Made by a program: the position numbers and the translations under genes
Shown here: positions 42,028 through 51,351 of the stretch, piece after piece
Position numbering within the stretch: position 1 is the stretch's first letter
Layout of the letters: each line of letters opens with the position of its first letter
Notes under the pieces: generated by a model
What the model was told of the DNA's origin: nothing
Seen by the model: the letters and a program-made list of their open reading frames with translations, nothing else
The model's database searches: none
Assembly (NCBI RefSeq): GCF_003971195.1
Contig: NZ_CP034593.1
Span: forward strand, 310,001-374,000
DNA: 64,000 nt
Direction of reading: 5' to 3'
Source of the DNA: Flaviflexus ciconiae
Lineage (GTDB): Bacteria > Actinomycetota > Actinomycetes > Actinomycetales > Actinomycetaceae

Positions 42028-43239
42028 ATGTCAACAATCAACAATGCAGCAAACATCAAGGTCATTGGGGTTGGCGGTGCAGGAGTAAACGCCGTCGATC
42101 GAATGATCCAGGACGGCGTCTCCGGGGTCGAGTTCATTGCCGTCAATACTGACGGCCAGTCGCTCGTCAAGTCGGAGGCCGAGACGAAGCTCGACATCGG
42201 TCGTTCCGTTTCCAACGGTCTCGGTGCGGGTGCCGACCCGTCGATTGGCCGCAAGTCGGCCGAGGAAAACATCGACATCATCCGTGCAGCCCTCGAAGGT
42301 GCCGACATGGTGTTCGTCACCGCAGGCGAGGGCGGTGGCACGGGAACCGGTGCGGCCCCGATCGTCGCCAAGGTAGCTCGCGAGCTCGGTGCACTGACCG
42401 TTGGCGTGGTAACCCGCCCATTCGACTTTGAGGGCCGCCAGCGCGCCTCCAAGGCAGCCGAGGGCATCAAGGAGCTCCGCTCCGCTGTCGACACCCTTAT
42501 CGTTATCCCGAATGATCGCCTCCTGGAGATCGCCGAAACAGAGCCGTCGATCATCGAGGCTTACCATATGGCAGACGAGGTGCTCCGCTCGGGTGTCAAG
42601 GGAATTTCTGACCTCATCACGATCCCCGGCCTCGTGAACCTCGACTTCGCCGACGTCAAGGCCGTCATGAAGGATGCCGGTACGGCCATCATGGGCATCG
42701 GCTCCGCCTCCGGTGAGGACCGCGCCATGAGGGCAACGGAGAACGCTATTTCCTCCCCGCTTCTCGAAGCACGTATTGACGGTGCCCACGGCGTCCTCCT
42801 GTCATTCCAGGCAGGTGCCGACTTCACGATGCGGGAGCTGGCAAGCGCCTCGCAGCTCGTCAAGGAATCGGTTGACCCGAACGCGAACATCATCGTGGGA
42901 CAGATCATCGAGGACTCCCTTGGCGACGTCGTCAACGTGACAGTCATTGCCGCAGGCTTCGATGAGGCAGAGGACCACATCCTCGAGGGCCGCATCCCGG
43001 GCGCCGTGTCGCAGCCCCAGGGTCACCAGTTGCCGGCAGCCGTCCCGGAATCGCCCGTACAGTCGGAGTCCGCTCCCGCTGCCAACGGTGACGCCGAGCC
43101 CGGTCACCTTGTCTCGCCGTCCGCCCCGGTCTCCCCGGCGGCCCCGGCCACAACCCCCACGCGGCGTCCCGAGCCGGTTCAGCCCGAACGCGGCCGCTCC
43201 GACCTCGATATTCCGTCCTTCCTCTTCTCCGAGGACTGA
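42028..43239 (+). CDS. ftsZ: Cell division GTPase FtsZ
   Basis: Tubulin-like protein forming the Z-ring. The N-terminus [18 protein letters not shown], the tubulin signature [15 protein letters not shown] and the T7 loop [11 protein letters not shown] are complete. After the globular domain (to about residue 320) a Pro/Ala-rich linker leads to the conserved C-terminal peptide [14 protein letters not shown], which in actinobacteria binds SepF and FtsW. ATG 42028 follows GGAGG. 403 residues. ftsZ here needs its own promoters because it is split from ftsQ. Confidence 0.98.
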   Translation: MSTINNAANIKVIGVGGAGVNAVDRMIQDGVSGVEFIAVNTDGQSLVKSEAETKLDIGRSVSNGLGAGADPSIGRKSAEENIDIIRAALEGADMVFVTAGEGGGTGTGAAPIVAKVARELGALTVGVVTRPFDFEGRQRASKAAEGIKELRSAVDTLIVIPNDRLLEIAETEPSIIEAYHMADEVLRSGVKGISDLITIPGLVNLDFADVKAVMKDAGTAIMGIGSASGEDRAMRATENAISSPLLEARIDGAHGVLLSFQAGADFTMRELASASQLVKESVDPNANIIVGQIIEDSLGDVVNVTVIAAGFDEAEDHILEGRIPGAVSQPQGHQLPAAVPESPVQSESAPAANGDAEPGHLVSPSAPVSPAAPATTPTRRPEPVQPERGRSDLDIPSFLFSED

Positions 43240-43934
43240 TCATCGATTTCCTCCCGATCCCGGGGGCGCTCGCCGGCTTCACCACGCGTGTTCCGGGGAC
43301 GCCCCCGGAGTCGTATGCCGGGAACCTCGGCTACCACGTTGGTGACGATCCGAAGAACGTTGACCGGTGGCGGGCTGAGCTCCAGGAGCGGACGGGACCG
43401 CTTGCCTGGATGAGCCAGGTGCACGGCACAACGATTCTCGATGCTCAGCCGCATGTCCAGGAAGCCGATGGCCTGCTGGTGAGGCCCGGTCAGGGCGCGG
43501 CCGTCATGGTTGCCGACTGCGTTCCCCTTCTGCTCATTGGGCGAAGCAATAACGATCCCGTTATTGGAGCCGTCGTGCACGTTGGTAGGGCGGGTCTCCT
43601 CGGTGGCATCGGTGTCCGCGGTGTCGAAGCACTCAGGGTTAAGGGCGCCGAGCAAATCGAGGCGATAATCGGCCCCGCGATCTGCGGCCAGTGCTACGAG
43701 GTTGGAGAAGCCATGGCGGAGGACTCCGAGAAGGTTATGCCCGGAAGCTCGTGCGTAACGCGGTGGGGGACTGCCGGGATCGATATCCCGGGAGCTCTTG
43801 CCGAGCAATTGCGGAGCAACGGGGTCGAAGTGTGTGACGAACGGGTTTGTACGATGGAGGATGACAGGTACTTCTCACATCGCAGACAAAAGGGACAAGC
43901 GGGCCGGTTTGCGGGGGTTCTGGTCCTGCCATAA
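43236..43934 (+). CDS. pgeF: PgeF/YfiH peptidoglycan editing factor, start codon unclear
   Basis: Laccase-domain (polyphenol oxidase-like) protein; E. coli PgeF removes wrongly built L-Ser muropeptide precursors. The zinc ligands are in place: SQVHG (His), VADCVPLLL (Cys) and VVHVGRAG (His), plus [12 protein letters not shown]. The homologous region begins [15 protein letters not shown], well before the first conventional start (ATG 43410, which would cut off about 58 residues). No ATG, GTG or TTG lies in frame upstream. I use CTG 43236, whose CTGA overlaps the ftsZ stop; an AUC at 43242, six bases after GAGGA, is another possibility, and a sequence error a third. From CTG the protein is 232 residues, normal for the family. 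Confidence 0.8.
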   Translation: MIIDFLPIPGALAGFTTRVPGTPPESYAGNLGYHVGDDPKNVDRWRAELQERTGPLAWMSQVHGTTILDAQPHVQEADGLLVRPGQGAAVMVADCVPLLLIGRSNNDPVIGAVVHVGRAGLLGGIGVRGVEALRVKGAEQIEAIIGPAICGQCYEVGEAMAEDSEKVMPGSSCVTRWGTAGIDIPGALAEQLRSNGVEVCDERVCTMEDDRYFSHRRQKGQAGRFAGVLVLP

Positions 43935-44021
43935 TCGCGACACTCCGCACGGCCTACGTCCGAAATATTTCTAACTGACTTACCTTAAACATGGCATGCC
44001 AATTACGGAAGGGGGAGCGCC

Positions 44022-44432
44022 ATGGGAATGTTTGAGCGCTTCATGGAGAAAGCACCGCAGCTCGACGAAGCAGAGGAGTACTACGACTCGGAGGAGTACG
44101 AGTACGACGACTACGAGGAAGAAGCGCCCGTGAGCAAGATCAGGGCAGTGGCCCCCGCCGAAGAGGTGTCTCGTATTGCCACCTGCTGGCCGACCAACTT
44201 CGCCGACGTTGCAACGTTCGCTGACGAGTTCCGTAAGGACCTGCCCGTGATCCTCAACCTCGCGAACGCCGATGACTCGGCGCGCCAGCGGATCGCTGAC
44301 TTCGCCCTTGGCGTTTGCTACGGACGTGGTGGAACGCTGAACCAGATCTCCGATGACGTGCTTCTCATGACCCCGCACTCGGTCAGGATGGAAGAGCACC
44401 GTTCCGACGGGACCAACCGACTCGGTCGTTAA
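44022..44432 (+). CDS. sepF: Cell division protein SepF
   Basis: Membrane-binding FtsZ anchor that replaces FtsA in actinobacteria. The N-terminal amphipathic helix MGMFERFMEKA is followed by an acidic, tyrosine-rich linker (YYDSEEYEYDDYEEE) and the SepF core with IATCWPTNFADVATFADEFR and ARQRIADFALGVCYGRGG. GGGGGAG precedes ATG 44022 well. 136 residues. The yggS gene that usually separates pgeF and sepF is absent: only 87 bases lie between them. Last base shared with the next start. Confidence 0.95.
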   Translation: MGMFERFMEKAPQLDEAEEYYDSEEYEYDDYEEEAPVSKIRAVAPAEEVSRIATCWPTNFADVATFADEFRKDLPVILNLANADDSARQRIADFALGVCYGRGGTLNQISDDVLLMTPHSVRMEEHRSDGTNRLGR

Positions 44433-44728
44433 TGGCTCTCTTCCTCACAATTATCTGGTGGGCCCTCTGGCTATACACCTTTGTCCTCTTTGGACGCGTC
44501 GTCATCGACCTGGTATCGGTGTTCGCGCGAGACTGGCGCCCCACCGGCTTCGTTCTCGTCCTATCGAACCTCGTCTATCGACTGACGGATCCACCGCTCC
44601 GCATCCTCGGTAGGTATATTCCGCCGCTGAGGCTGGGGGCCGTGGCACTCGACATGGGCTTCCTTGTCCTCTTCTTTGGAGTGTCGATTGCCCAGTGGAT
44701 CATCCAGAGAATACTCATCGCTCTGTAG
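44432..44728 (+). CDS. YggT family membrane protein
   Basis: Small membrane protein of 98 residues with two hydrophobic halves (about 4-28 and 70-97), the usual form of YggT proteins after sepF. TDPPLRILGRYIPPLRLGAVALD is the family-defining segment. It starts at ATG 44432, overlapping the sepF stop by one base. Precise function is unknown; a role in osmotic balance or division is suggested for relatives. Confidence 0.92.
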   Translation: MALFLTIIWWALWLYTFVLFGRVVIDLVSVFARDWRPTGFVLVLSNLVYRLTDPPLRILGRYIPPLRLGAVALDMGFLVLFFGVSIAQWIIQRILIAL

Positions 44729-44803
44729 ACCCGTTTTCCTAAAAGACCTGGTGTAGTCTTAATATCGTTTAGTATTACCCAACCGAACACATGAGGTGAA
44801 GAA

Positions 44804-45382
44804 ATGACGCTGCTCACGGAAGAGGATGTCGTTAACAAGACATTCACCGAAACGCGCCCGCGTGAACGCGAAGTTGGCTACAACCAGGACGAGGTCGACG
44901 ACTTCCTCGACGAGGTGGCTGAGACGATCAAGAACCTGATCGAGGAGCGCGACAAGCTCCGCGACGAGCTGGCACAGTCCAAGGCGCGCGTCGGAGAGCT
45001 CGAGGCTGGCGCCGCACCTGAGCAGCCAGCCGCTGCCGCTGCCCCCGCCCAGACATCCGCCGACACTGGCGACCTGTCCGGCCCCGCAGCCGGTGTCCTT
45101 GCTCTCGCCCAGCAGCTTCATGACAAGTACGTCAACGAAGGCAAGGAAGAGGGCGACCGCATCCTCGCCGAGGCGAACACCGAGTCCGCTCGCATCATCA
45201 AGGAAGCGGAGGACCAGCACAACAGGACCCTCACGCAGCTTGAGCAGGAGAGGGGACTACTTGAACGGAAGATCGCCGAGCTCCGCGACTTCGAACGCGA
45301 CTATCGTTCGCGCATGAAGTCTTACCTCGAGTCGCTCCTTTCGAACGTTGAATCGGGCCAAACCGGCGCCGGCAACCTTTAA
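44804..45382 (+). CDS. divIVA: DivIVA/Wag31 polar growth coordinator
   Basis: Coiled-coil protein that marks curved membrane and recruits wall-building enzymes to the poles. The N-terminal lipid-binding domain shows LTEEDVVNKTFTETRPRERE and YNQDEVDDFLDEVAETI. A variable Ala/Pro-rich linker (about residues 65-85) is followed by a second long coiled coil (about 95-185). 192 residues, shorter than mycobacterial Wag31. GAGGTGAAGAA precedes ATG 44804. AT-rich sequence upstream (TAGTAT near 44770) may be a -10 element, so it probably has its own promoter besides reading from sepF. Confidence 0.95.
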   Translation: MTLLTEEDVVNKTFTETRPREREVGYNQDEVDDFLDEVAETIKNLIEERDKLRDELAQSKARVGELEAGAAPEQPAAAAAPAQTSADTGDLSGPAAGVLALAQQLHDKYVNEGKEEGDRILAEANTESARIIKEAEDQHNRTLTQLEQERGLLERKIAELRDFERDYRSRMKSYLESLLSNVESGQTGAGNL

Positions 45383-45395
45383 GAGATTGGTATTC

Positions 45396-45419
45396 GATGG
45401 CGGCCTACGGGCCGCCATC
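45396..45419 (+). terminator. Perfect 10-bp hairpin between divIVA and lspA
   Basis: GATGGCGGCC (45396-45405), loop TACG, GGCCGCCATC (45410-45419). There is no T run, so it may attenuate or terminate in a factor-dependent way, or act on lspA translation: ATG 45428 is only eight bases further and has no ribosome binding site. Confidence 0.5.
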
Positions 45420-45427
45420 GGCCTGTT

Positions 45428-45934
45428 ATGTATAAACTCGCGCTTCCCCTCGGCCTGATCATCACTCTGGTTGACCAGGCGACGAAGTATTGGGCCGAAC
45501 AGGCTCTGTCTGATGGTCAGCGGATCTCAGTCATTGGGGATTTCCTGAGCTTCACGCTCGTCTACAACCCGGGCGCTGCCTTTTCTTTCGGTACCGGGAA
45601 TACGTGGCTGTTCACGATCTTTTCGATCGTTGTCATCGCCGTGATCACGTACGTGTTGAAGGAATGCAAGTCGAAGCCATGGGCGATCACCCTTGGAGTG
45701 ATTGTCGGTGGCGCGATGGGTAACTTCATTGACCGGATCTTCAGGGACCCGTCCTTCGGCCAGGGACACGTCGTTGACTTCATCAACTACAACGGGTGGT
45801 TTGTTGGGAACGTTGCCGACGTAGCTCTCGTCCTGGGAGTTGCAGCCCTCATTGTCATTGAACTCAAGGGCGTTCCGTTTGGAGGCAAGCAGGCACGGGC
45901 GGAGGACGAGGAGGCGGAGCCCGTACATGAGTGA
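45428..45934 (+). CDS. lspA: Lipoprotein signal peptidase LspA
   Basis: Aspartic protease that cleaves lipoprotein signal peptides after lipidation. Four membrane segments. The catalytic aspartates are in NFIDRIFRD and [13 protein letters not shown], with [10 protein letters not shown] between. The N-terminal [10 protein letters not shown] is typical. 168 residues; the C-terminal tail is acidic ([10 protein letters not shown]). No ribosome binding site precedes ATG 45428; a stable hairpin lies directly upstream. Overlaps rluD by 8 bases. Two lipoproteins in this window (36769-38055 and znuA) are substrates in principle. Confidence 0.96.
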   Translation: MYKLALPLGLIITLVDQATKYWAEQALSDGQRISVIGDFLSFTLVYNPGAAFSFGTGNTWLFTIFSIVVIAVITYVLKECKSKPWAITLGVIVGGAMGNFIDRIFRDPSFGQGHVVDFINYNGWFVGNVADVALVLGVAALIVIELKGVPFGGKQARAEDEEAEPVHE

Positions 45935-46856
45935 GTTCCGCACCTACTTCGTCCCCGACGGGCTTGCCGGTGAGCGAGTTGATGTCGGGGTTTCTCGGCT
46001 CACGGGACTGTCCCGCACGAAAGCCGGGGAACTCGTAGAAGAAGGCAAGGCCACCGTGGACCGTAAGCCGGTAGGCAGGTCCCGGAGACTGTTGTCGGGG
46101 GAACGGCTCGATGTTGAACTACCAGATCCGCCTTCGCAGGAACCGGTAGAAACCCCGGTGGACATGGATGTGGTCCACGAAGATGCGGACATCATTGTCG
46201 TAGACAAGCCGGCTGGAGTTGCGGCACATCCTTCGGTGGGCTGGGAAGGCCCCAACGTTGTGGGCGCCCTGCGAGCAGCCGGAGTAAGCATTACCTCATA
46301 CGGCCCTGCGGAACGCCAGGGCATCGTGCACCGCCTCGACGTTGGTACATCCGGGCTCATGGTCGTCGCCAAGTCCGAGAGGGCCTACACGACACTCAAG
46401 CGGGCATTCAAGGAACGCACGGTCACGAAAACCTACCACTGCCTCGTGCAGGGGCACCCGTTCCCGCAGAAGGGCACGATCGACGCACCAATTGCTCGAG
46501 ACACCCGGCATTCGTGGAAGATGGGGGTGGTGTCCGGTGGGCGCCCCTCGATCACCCACTACGAGACGATCGAAACAATGGCGGGTGCGAGCCTGCTCGA
46601 GATCGATCTGGAGACCGGAAGAACCCACCAGATCCGCGTGCACATGTCCGCGGTCCATCATCCGGCGGTTGGGGATCCGCTCTACGGTTCCGATCCGACC
46701 CTGTCCGAAAAAATTGGTTTGGACCGTCAGTGGCTCCATGCGGTCTCACTGTCGTTTGAACATCCGGGTAGCGGTAAGGCCGTCTCGTACCACTCCGACT
46801 ATCCTGAAGACCTTCAGAATGCTCTCGACATTCTCCGGGAAGGGGACCTGTGGTGA
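45927..46856 (+). CDS. RluD-family 23S rRNA pseudouridine synthase
   Basis: S4 domain at the N-terminus ([21 protein letters not shown]) then the catalytic domain with [16 protein letters not shown], whose aspartate is the catalytic residue, and [12 protein letters not shown]. Start ATG 45927 ([12 protein letters not shown]) overlaps the lspA stop; the frame is open further up only as a shadow. 309 residues. lspA-rluD adjacency is very common in bacteria. Probable targets are helix 69 uridines of 23S rRNA, by family. Confidence 0.94.
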   Translation: MSEFRTYFVPDGLAGERVDVGVSRLTGLSRTKAGELVEEGKATVDRKPVGRSRRLLSGERLDVELPDPPSQEPVETPVDMDVVHEDADIIVVDKPAGVAAHPSVGWEGPNVVGALRAAGVSITSYGPAERQGIVHRLDVGTSGLMVVAKSERAYTTLKRAFKERTVTKTYHCLVQGHPFPQKGTIDAPIARDTRHSWKMGVVSGGRPSITHYETIETMAGASLLEIDLETGRTHQIRVHMSAVHHPAVGDPLYGSDPTLSEKIGLDRQWLHAVSLSFEHPGSGKAVSYHSDYPEDLQNALDILREGDLW

Positions 46857-47302
46857 TCAAACGGATTGAGACCCAGGAAGAGCTGGATGCCGCCTGGCAG
46901 CTGCGCAAGGACGTTTTTGTTGATGAACAGAACGTGCCGGTCTCCGAAGAGCTCGATGACCTCGACCAGGTACCCACCACAATTCATGTCCTCGCCGCTG
47001 ACGAGGAGGGCCCCACGGCCACGGGTAGGATCCTGCTGGACGGACCGGGACGGGTTCACCTGGGCCGAATCTGCGTAGCGAAGCGAACCCGGGGAACCGG
47101 GCTTGGCAGGATCCTCATGTCCGAGCTGGAACGCATCGCTACCGAAGAATATTCGGCGGACGGCAAGCTCACCATCGACCTGTCTGCACAGGACAGTGCT
47201 CTCGGCTTCTATGGCAGGCTCGGATACGAGATCATTGATGATCGCAGATATTTGGATGCTGGAATCTGGCATCGAGATATGAGAAAAATAGTCGCCCGTT
47301 AA
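46850..47302 (+). CDS. GNAT family N-acetyltransferase
   Basis: The 150-residue protein resembles ElaA/YjcF-type acetyltransferases: [42 protein letters not shown], and the acetyl-CoA loop [13 protein letters not shown], ending [13 protein letters not shown]. The start is either of two adjacent GTG codons (46850, 46853), both overlapping the end of rluD. Substrate unknown. It is the last gene of the sepF-to-rluD stretch. Confidence 0.9.
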   Translation: MVIKRIETQEELDAAWQLRKDVFVDEQNVPVSEELDDLDQVPTTIHVLAADEEGPTATGRILLDGPGRVHLGRICVAKRTRGTGLGRILMSELERIATEEYSADGKLTIDLSAQDSALGFYGRLGYEIIDDRRYLDAGIWHRDMRKIVAR

Positions 47303-47586
47303 GCAGAGCAATCGTCCGTTAAGAATGCCGGGTCTTGGTTCCCAACAGCGCTCCCAAGAGGCCCGGATATCCGGACCAAGCGGTCAATTCCGTTCATACT
47401 GAGCAAATTCTTACGACGGCTTCTTGTTGCCAATGGAGCTCCCGGACACGCGGCATGAGCACGGCTGACGACGATTTCATGCCCCGGGGTTTTTGGCATG
47501 AAGGCCTTCCCAGCCCGAAGTGTGCGGCGGGCCATTGTGGTGTTTGCTGGCTCCACATTGTCGGCCCGGACTCCTAAACTAGGAAC
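47303..47586 (+). other. Intergenic region before dnaE with several inverted repeats
   Basis: 284 bases without a supported gene. CCGGGTCTTGG (47328-47338) pairs with CCAAGA-GG-CCCGG (47354-47366) with a two-base bulge and no T run, a possible terminator after the acetyltransferase. CCGGATATCCGG (47363-47374) is a perfect palindrome. TTCATGCC / GGCATGAA (47476-47502) is another 8-bp hairpin. TAAACT at 47576-47581 could be a -10 close to the dnaE start. Confidence 0.4.
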
Positions 47587-50500
47587 ATGGCCATCGCTAA
47601 TGAAGACTTCGCTCACCTGCACGTCCATACCGAATACTCAATGCTGGACGGGGCGGCGAAGATCAAGAAGCTGGTCAACGCGGCCGTCGAAAATGGCCAA
47701 AAGGCCCTCGCAATCACCGACCACGGTTACCTGTTCGGCGCATACGACTTTTACCGCACGGCCAAGTCCGCCGGCATCAAGCCAATTATTGGGCTTGAGG
47801 CGTACATGACCCCGGGCATCTCCCGTCACTCGAAGGAACGAGTCCGCTGGGGTACTCCGGAGCAGAAGGCCGATGATGTCTCAGCATCGGGCGCGTACAC
47901 CCACATGACCCTCCTGGCCCACTCGACGAAGGGCATGCACAACCTGTTCCGCATGGGCTCGAAGGCCTCCCTGGAGGGGCAGATGGGCAAGTGGCCCCGG
48001 ATTGACCGGGAACTGCTCGAAACATACTCTGAGGGACTTATCGGCACGGCAGGATGTCCATCTGGTGAGGTCCAGGTGCGGTTGCGGCTCGGCCAGTGGG
48101 ACGAAGCGATTCGGTCCGCGGGGGAGATGCAGGACATTTTTGGCAAGGAAAACTACTTTGTCGAAATCATGGACCACGACAACGAGATCGAACGCCGCGT
48201 CAGGAACGAGCTTCTTGAGCTCGCGAAGGCTATTGATGCCCCGATCATCGCGACTAACGACTCTCACTACGTGAACGAGGACGACGCGAAGATCCAGGAT
48301 GCGATGCTCTGCATCAACTCTGGCTCAACACTCAATGATCCGGACCGCTTCCAGTTCGACGGCCACGGTTATCACCTCCGTTCGACGGCAGACATGGAGA
48401 GACTGTTCGGCGACATCCCGGGAGCTCTGTCTAACACCATGCTCATTGCGGAGCGGGCGGAGATGGAGTTCGTGACCGCCGATCAGGGCGCGAACTACAT
48501 GCCGGAATTCCCAACACCTCCGGGTGAGGATCCGACCTCCTGGTTCGTCAAGGAAGTCGAGAACGGCCTGCACGAACGCTTCGGCGAGACCATCCCGGAG
48601 GAGGTCCGCAAGCGCGCCGACTACGAGGTTAGCGTCATTAATCAGATGGGATTCCCGGGTTACTTCCTGGTCGTCTCCGACTACATCAAGTGGGCGAAGT
48701 CGCAGGGCATTCGTGTGGGTCCCGGCCGTGGTTCCGGTGCCGGTTCGATGGTTGCCTACGCTCTTCAGATCACCGACCTTGACCCAATTCCTCACGGTCT
48801 CCTGTTTGAGCGATTCCTCAACCCTGAACGTGTTTCCATGCCCGATATCGATGTTGACTTTGACGAGCGTCGACGCGGCGAAGTGATCGACTACGTCGAG
48901 AATAAGTACGGCAAGGAGAACGTCTCCCAGGTCGTCACCTACGGCACGATCAAGTCGAAGCAGGCGCTGAAGGACTCGGCACGTGTTCTTGGATATCCAT
49001 TCGAGGTTGGCGAGAAGATGACGAAGGCGATGCCGCCGGACGTGCAGGGCAACTCGATCCCGCTTGGCGACGTCTACAACAAGGAGTCAAGCCGGTACGC
49101 GGAGGCCGGCGAGTTCCGTGCGCACATCGAGTCGACACCCGACAACGAGAAGGTGTTTGAACTCGCCCAGGGTATCGAGGGCCTGACCAGGCAGTGGGGC
49201 GTGCATGCCTGTGCCGTCATCATGTCTTCGGAGCCCCTCGAAGACGTTATTCCGATCATGCAACGCCCTCAGGACGGCGCAGTCATCACTCAATTCGAGT
49301 ACCCGCAGTGCGAGGAACTCGGTCTACTGAAGATGGACTTCCTCGGTCTTCGTAACCTCACGGTCATTGAGGATGCACTGGAGAACATCCGGAACAACGG
49401 CAAGGAAGCTCCGGACATCGACCATCTGCCGCTCGACGACAAGGAAACGTACGAGCTCATGGGCCGGGCCGAGACGCTCGGTGTGTTCCAGCTCGATGGC
49501 GCCGGCATGCGCACCCTGCTGAAGCAAATGAAACCCGACAACTTCGAAGATATTTCGGCCGTTTCGGCTCTCTACCGTCCGGGCCCGATGGGTGCGAGCT
49601 CCCACACGAACTATGCGCTCCGTAAGAACGGGCTCCAAGAGATCGTCCCGATCCACCCCGAGCTTGAGGAACCGCTCCAGGAAATCCTGGGCACGACCTA
49701 CGGTCTGATTGTCTACCAGGAGCAGGTCATGCAGATCGCTCAGAAGGTAGCTGGCTTCACGCTCGGTAAAGCAGACGTTTTGCGTAAGGCCATGGGTAAG
49801 AAGAAGCTGGACGTCCTCAACGCGCAGTTCGCGGACTTCGAGGCCGGCATGGTCAACAATGGCTACTCGAAGGAATGCGTCAAGGTCCTGTGGGACATCC
49901 TCCTTCCGTTCTCCCAGTACGCCTTCAACAAGTCGCACTCGGCTGCCTACGGTGTCGTCTCCTACTGGACTGCCTACCTCAAGGCGCACTTCCCGGTCGA
50001 GTTCATGGCTGCACTGCTGACCTCCCAGAAGTCGGACAAGAAGAAGCTTGCCCTGTACCTGGCCGAGTGCCGCCGCATGGGAATAACGGTGACCCAGCCC
50101 GATGTCAACGATTCATCTGCCAACTTCACGGCCGTTGGTGACTCGATCAGTATCGGCCTGTCGGCGATCCGTAACGTCGGTGCTCACGTCGTTGAAGGCA
50201 TCGTGTCGGCACGCGAGGAGAAGGGCGCCTACACGTCCTTCCAGGACTTCCTCAACAAGGTTCCGCTGCCCGTGTGCAACAAGCGCGCGATGGACTGCCT
50301 GATCAAGGCCGGAGGCTTCGACAAGCTCGGCTACAACCGCAAGGCTCTAGCGTTGATCGCAGAGGAATCGGTCGATGCCGTTGTGGCTGTGAAGCGCAAC
50401 GAGGCTGCTGGCCAGTTTGATCTTTTCGCCGGCCTCGGCGAGGACTCCGGTATGTCCTTCGACATTGAGGTTCCGGAGATCCCCGAATGGGACAAGAAGA

Positions 50501-51126
50501 CGAAGCTGAACTTTGAGCGGGAAATGGTGGGTCTCTACGTCTCCGACCACCCGCTGTCCGGCCTCGAAGCTGCCGTTGAGCGTGCTGCATCCACCTCGAT
50601 TGTTTCGATGTTTGAAGGCGATGAGCGGGCCGACGGGGAGCAGGTCACGGTCGCCGGCCTTATTACCTCGGTGGAGACGAGAGTGTCGAAGAAGTCGGGC
50701 AAGCTCTGGGCTCAGGTCATGTTGGAAGACATGACGGGATCGATTTCGATCAACGTGTTCCCCGCGACCTACCAGAAGGTCTCCGATCAGCTCGTCCAAG
50801 ACTCGGTGGTTGCCGTGAAGTCGAGGGTTTCGAACCGAGAAGGCGATATCCAGCTCAATGCTCAAGAGATCATTCCCGTTGATACTCGGGGCGCCGATGA
50901 TCGACCCGTCGAGATCACGGTTGCAGAGGAGAAGTGCACGAAGGAACTCATGTCCAGGCTGCGTGGCCTGCTTGGTAACTACCCGGGTAACACTCCCGTC
51001 CGCATCCGGGTTCGCGGTCGTTCGGCGACGACCGTTGTCCAGGTATCAAATGCCTTCAATGTCCAGTCCGGGCCCGCTCTGGCAGCGGACCTTTCGGTCC
51101 TTCTCGGGCCTAGGAGTCTCGCGTGA
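47587..51126 (+). CDS. dnaE: DNA polymerase III alpha subunit DnaE
   Basis: Replicative polymerase of 1179 residues, DnaE1 type. N-terminal PHP domain begins HLHVHTEYSMLDGAAKIK with ALAITDHGYLFGAY. The polymerase active site has VGPGRGSGAGSMVAY and MPDIDVDFDERRRGEV, followed by the PYAFNKSHSAAYGVVSYW block (AFNKSHSAAY seen). A C-terminal OB fold (VTVAGLITSVETRVSKKSGK) and tail region close the protein. ATG 47587 is preceded by AGGAA, and the transcript leader may be very short. It overlaps the next small gene by 4 bases. Confidence 0.98.
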   Translation: MAIANEDFAHLHVHTEYSMLDGAAKIKKLVNAAVENGQKALAITDHGYLFGAYDFYRTAKSAGIKPIIGLEAYMTPGISRHSKERVRWGTPEQKADDVSASGAYTHMTLLAHSTKGMHNLFRMGSKASLEGQMGKWPRIDRELLETYSEGLIGTAGCPSGEVQVRLRLGQWDEAIRSAGEMQDIFGKENYFVEIMDHDNEIERRVRNELLELAKAIDAPIIATNDSHYVNEDDAKIQDAMLCINSGSTLNDPDRFQFDGHGYHLRSTADMERLFGDIPGALSNTMLIAERAEMEFVTADQGANYMPEFPTPPGEDPTSWFVKEVENGLHERFGETIPEEVRKRADYEVSVINQMGFPGYFLVVSDYIKWAKSQGIRVGPGRGSGAGSMVAYALQITDLDPIPHGLLFERFLNPERVSMPDIDVDFDERRRGEVIDYVENKYGKENVSQVVTYGTIKSKQALKDSARVLGYPFEVGEKMTKAMPPDVQGNSIPLGDVYNKESSRYAEAGEFRAHIESTPDNEKVFELAQGIEGLTRQWGVHACAVIMSSEPLEDVIPIMQRPQDGAVITQFEYPQCEELGLLKMDFLGLRNLTVIEDALENIRNNGKEAPDIDHLPLDDKETYELMGRAETLGVFQLDGAGMRTLLKQMKPDNFEDISAVSALYRPGPMGASSHTNYALRKNGLQEIVPIHPELEEPLQEILGTTYGLIVYQEQVMQIAQKVAGFTLGKADVLRKAMGKKKLDVLNAQFADFEAGMVNNGYSKECVKVLWDILLPFSQYAFNKSHSAAYGVVSYWTAYLKAHFPVEFMAALLTSQKSDKKKLALYLAECRRMGITVTQPDVNDSSANFTAVGDSISIGLSAIRNVGAHVVEGIVSAREEKGAYTSFQDFLNKVPLPVCNKRAMDCLIKAGGFDKLGYNRKALALIAEESVDAVVAVKRNEAAGQFDLFAGLGEDSGMSFDIEVPEIPEWDKKTKLNFEREMVGLYVSDHPLSGLEAAVERAASTSIVSMFEGDERADGEQVTVAGLITSVETRVSKKSGKLWAQVMLEDMTGSISINVFPATYQKVSDQLVQDSVVAVKSRVSNREGDIQLNAQEIIPVDTRGADDRPVEITVAEEKCTKELMSRLRGLLGNYPGNTPVRIRVRGRSATTVVQVSNAFNVQSGPALAADLSVLLGPRSLA

Positions 51127-51314
51127 GCAGACCCGTTCCCCAGTGCCCGATTCGCCCGGGCGAGCCCTGCACCCTATGCCAGGCCTTCGTGACGGGCCCG
51201 GAGGACTGCCAGACGGTCAAGCTGGTCATGGAGGATGACGAACTGAGGGAAATGCTTGCGGTCAAGCGCCGCGAGTACCGGGAACGAAAGAACGCCACTG
51301 GGCCGCGTCGATAG
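51123..51314 (+). CDS. Small cysteine-containing DUF6767-like protein
   Basis: A 63-residue protein whose GTG start overlaps the dnaE stop (GTGA). It contains five cysteines, four grouped as CPIRPGEPCTLCQAF with another in GPEDCQTV, and a conserved-looking helical half (MEDDELREMLAVKRREYRER). It resembles a family of short actinobacterial proteins I recall as DUF6767; the cysteines suggest zinc binding. Function unknown. The strict coupling with dnaE hints at co-expression, not necessarily joint function. Confidence 0.7.
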   Translation: MSRPVPQCPIRPGEPCTLCQAFVTGPEDCQTVKLVMEDDELREMLAVKRREYRERKNATGPRR

Positions 51315-51351
51315 ACGGCCCGGCTTCCAGCCGTCTAACAGGAGTAGGCTG

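Noticed and set aside
51313..51335. GACGGC/GCCGTC hairpin as a terminator of dnaE
   Set aside because: No T run follows, and it overlaps the end of the small gene and lies close to the next ribosome binding site; evidence is too weak for a separate feature.
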